The notes under the pieces were generated by a model. That model was not told the origin of the DNA. It did not search any database and worked only from the letters and a program-made list of their open reading frames with translations. A program made the position numbers and the translations under genes. A DNA stretch of 64,000 nucleotides from Afipia massiliensis (GTDB taxonomy: Bacteria > Pseudomonadota > Alphaproteobacteria > Rhizobiales > Xanthobacteraceae): contig NZ_LBIA02000001.1 in NCBI RefSeq assembly GCF_001006325.2, positions 248,001 to 312,000 on the forward strand, in the 5' to 3' direction. Of the stretch, positions 63,094 through 64,000 are shown in pieces; positions within the stretch are counted from its first letter, which is position 1, and each line of letters starts with the position of its first letter.

Positions 63094-64000
63094 GATACCC
63101 CCAGGTCTTTCGCAATGGCCCGAACGGCTTGCTGGAAGCAGGCCATCGGGGCCTTCACCACGCCCGCACCCACCTGCCCGATTCCAGGTTCGCGGTGCGC
63201 GATACCGGTGTTGATGATCGGTGCCAGCCCGGTTTCAACCACAAGCCGCACGTCGATGCCGGTCGGAACGCCCGCAAAATCAAGTGCAGCTATCGTCCAT
63301 TCCGGATTTTGCCCCACGGTGATTTCGCCCATTGCCCGGGTGAAATTTCCCGCTGACGACGGCGCGCCAGCGCCGATGAACCCGGCTACCGCAGGTGAAG
63401 CCGCCATGGCGAAGCCACCGAGACCAATTGTCTCGACAATGGCGGAGTCGCCCATGTCGGGATTAGCGTCCTTTTCGGAATAGCCCGCGAAATAGAGCCC
63501 CTCGGGCATTTCGACCGGCGCGGTGAACCACTGATCACCGAGGCCACTCACGCGCACGCCGAAGTCGGTGCCGTTGCGGCACATGGCAGTGACGACCGTT
63601 GAGCCGCGAATGCCTTTCGCCGGATCGGTCATCGCCTTGCCCATCGCCATCGCGATGTTGAGAAAGAACTGATCGTTCTGTGCAATGAAGGCGATGCAGT
63701 CAGCAAGAACCGCGTTATCGGTCGACGTGCGCGCCATTGACGGCCCGACTTCTCTAAGAAACACGCTCGAACAGGCGAGATTGCGTTGATGCATTTCGTC
63801 GCCCATCGAGAGACCGCGCGCGATGATCGACTTCAACTCGATGCCACCGCGCGCACGAATGGCCTTGGCGAGCACCGGTCCAAACACATCACGCAGCCAG
63901 GCGAGACGGGCGAGTACGCTCGCGTCATTCCCGCCGAAGCGCATCACCTTGCCGAGTCCTTCGTTAATCGCGCAGTAGGCCCGGTTGGAGAACCGGGTGT
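63090..64000 (-). CDS. DUF1116 (YlbE/AllG-like) protein, N-terminus beyond the window
   Basis: The frame is open from the stop at 63090 to the window edge, so the N-terminal part lies outside. About 303 codons are visible: NRAYCAINEGLGKVMRFGGND at the edge, GSTVVTAMCRNGTDFGVRVSG and the Gly-rich GGFAMAASPAVAGFIGAG. The family is the AllG partner of FdrA in oxamate carbamoyltransferase. A third subunit (AllH/YlbF, DUF2877) would be expected just outside the window. Confidence 0.87.
   Translation of the reverse strand, partial: TRFSNRAYCAINEGLGKVMRFGGNDASVLARLAWLRDVFGPVLAKAIRARGGIELKSIIARGLSMGDEMHQRNLACSSVFLREVGPSMARTSTDNAVLADCIAFIAQNDQFFLNIAMAMGKAMTDPAKGIRGSTVVTAMCRNGTDFGVRVSGLGDQWFTAPVEMPEGLYFAGYSEKDANPDMGDSAIVETIGLGGFAMAASPAVAGFIGAGAPSSAGNFTRAMGEITVGQNPEWTIAALDFAGVPTGIDVRLVVETGLAPIINTGIAHREPGIGQVGAGVVKAPMACFQQAVRAIAKDLGVS

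Overview
The window reads as the chromosome of an alphaproteobacterium of the Bradyrhizobium/Afipia/Rhodopseudomonas group (Nitrobacteraceae). This is inferred from high GC, a fixJ remnant with an orphan receiver gene and a FixK-type box (the order known from Bradyrhizobium fixLJ-bll2758-fixK2), a periplasmic nitrate reductase remnant, and an unusually large load of ABC, TRAP-like and TTT-type solute uptake genes. Apart from tex and rfbD at the left end, almost everything is accessory catabolism, transport and regulation. I see no tRNA, rRNA, CRISPR array, intact insertion sequence or prophage.

Layout. 0.4-3.7 kb: tex and an isolated rfbD. 4.2-10.3 kb: a GntR/FCD regulator with a perfect 29-nt palindrome upstream, then a tight operon of cupin, SDR, two ABC permeases, ATPase, a small membrane-anchored protein and an NMT1-type binding protein, closed by a long hairpin. 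10.5-15.1 kb: a small membrane protein behind a perfect CRP-type site, a Crp/Fnr regulator, and a divergent 1073-residue cyclase-AAA-TPR protein. 15.1-20.1 kb: a three-gene operon of an atypical cytochrome P450, a 684-residue membrane protein with the same extramembrane motif at both ends, and a DyP-type peroxidase. 20.5-23.9 kb: a secreted M23 peptidase, a LuxR-type regulator and the collapsed remains of a type I secretion locus (RTX protein, PrtD-like and PrtE-like pieces fused). 24.2-29.3 kb: siderophore uptake (TonB receptor, small protein, RhtX/FptX-like permease) with a divergent AraC regulator.

29.3-37.7 kb: a BKACE enzyme, a hydroxyacyl-CoA-type dehydrogenase and a branched-chain-type ABC importer in which LivM, LivG and LivF are one 839-residue polypeptide, with a divergent GntR/FCD regulator and an SDR. 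37.8-39.4 kb: a rearrangement scar where a frameshifted napC and the last 18 codons of napB abut a fixJ lacking its 5' part, followed by an orphan receiver gene behind a FixK box. 39.8-50.1 kb: a ketopantoate-reductase-like gene convergent with a ten-gene operon (NIPSNAP, three-subunit molybdenum hydroxylase, amidohydrolase, CoxG-like protein, alpha/beta hydrolase, ABC importer), controlled presumably by the divergent MocR-type gene at 50.4 kb.

51.9-58.5 kb: TauE/SafE permease, LysR regulator, an operon of Rieske ferredoxin, small unknown protein, amidohydrolase and Bug/TctC binding protein, and a divergent amidase. 58.8-64.0 kb: a Tat-exported gamma-glutamyltransferase, then carbamate kinase, FdrA and a DUF1116 protein cut by the window end, resembling the oxamate carbamoyltransferase (AllFGHK) set.

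The most interesting points are the P450/membrane/DyP operon with an I-helix lacking the usual acid residue, the LivMGF fusion, the nap/fix junction, the collapsed type I secretion locus and the cyclase/Crp/CRP-box neighbourhood. All functions are read from motifs by eye; no database search was run.
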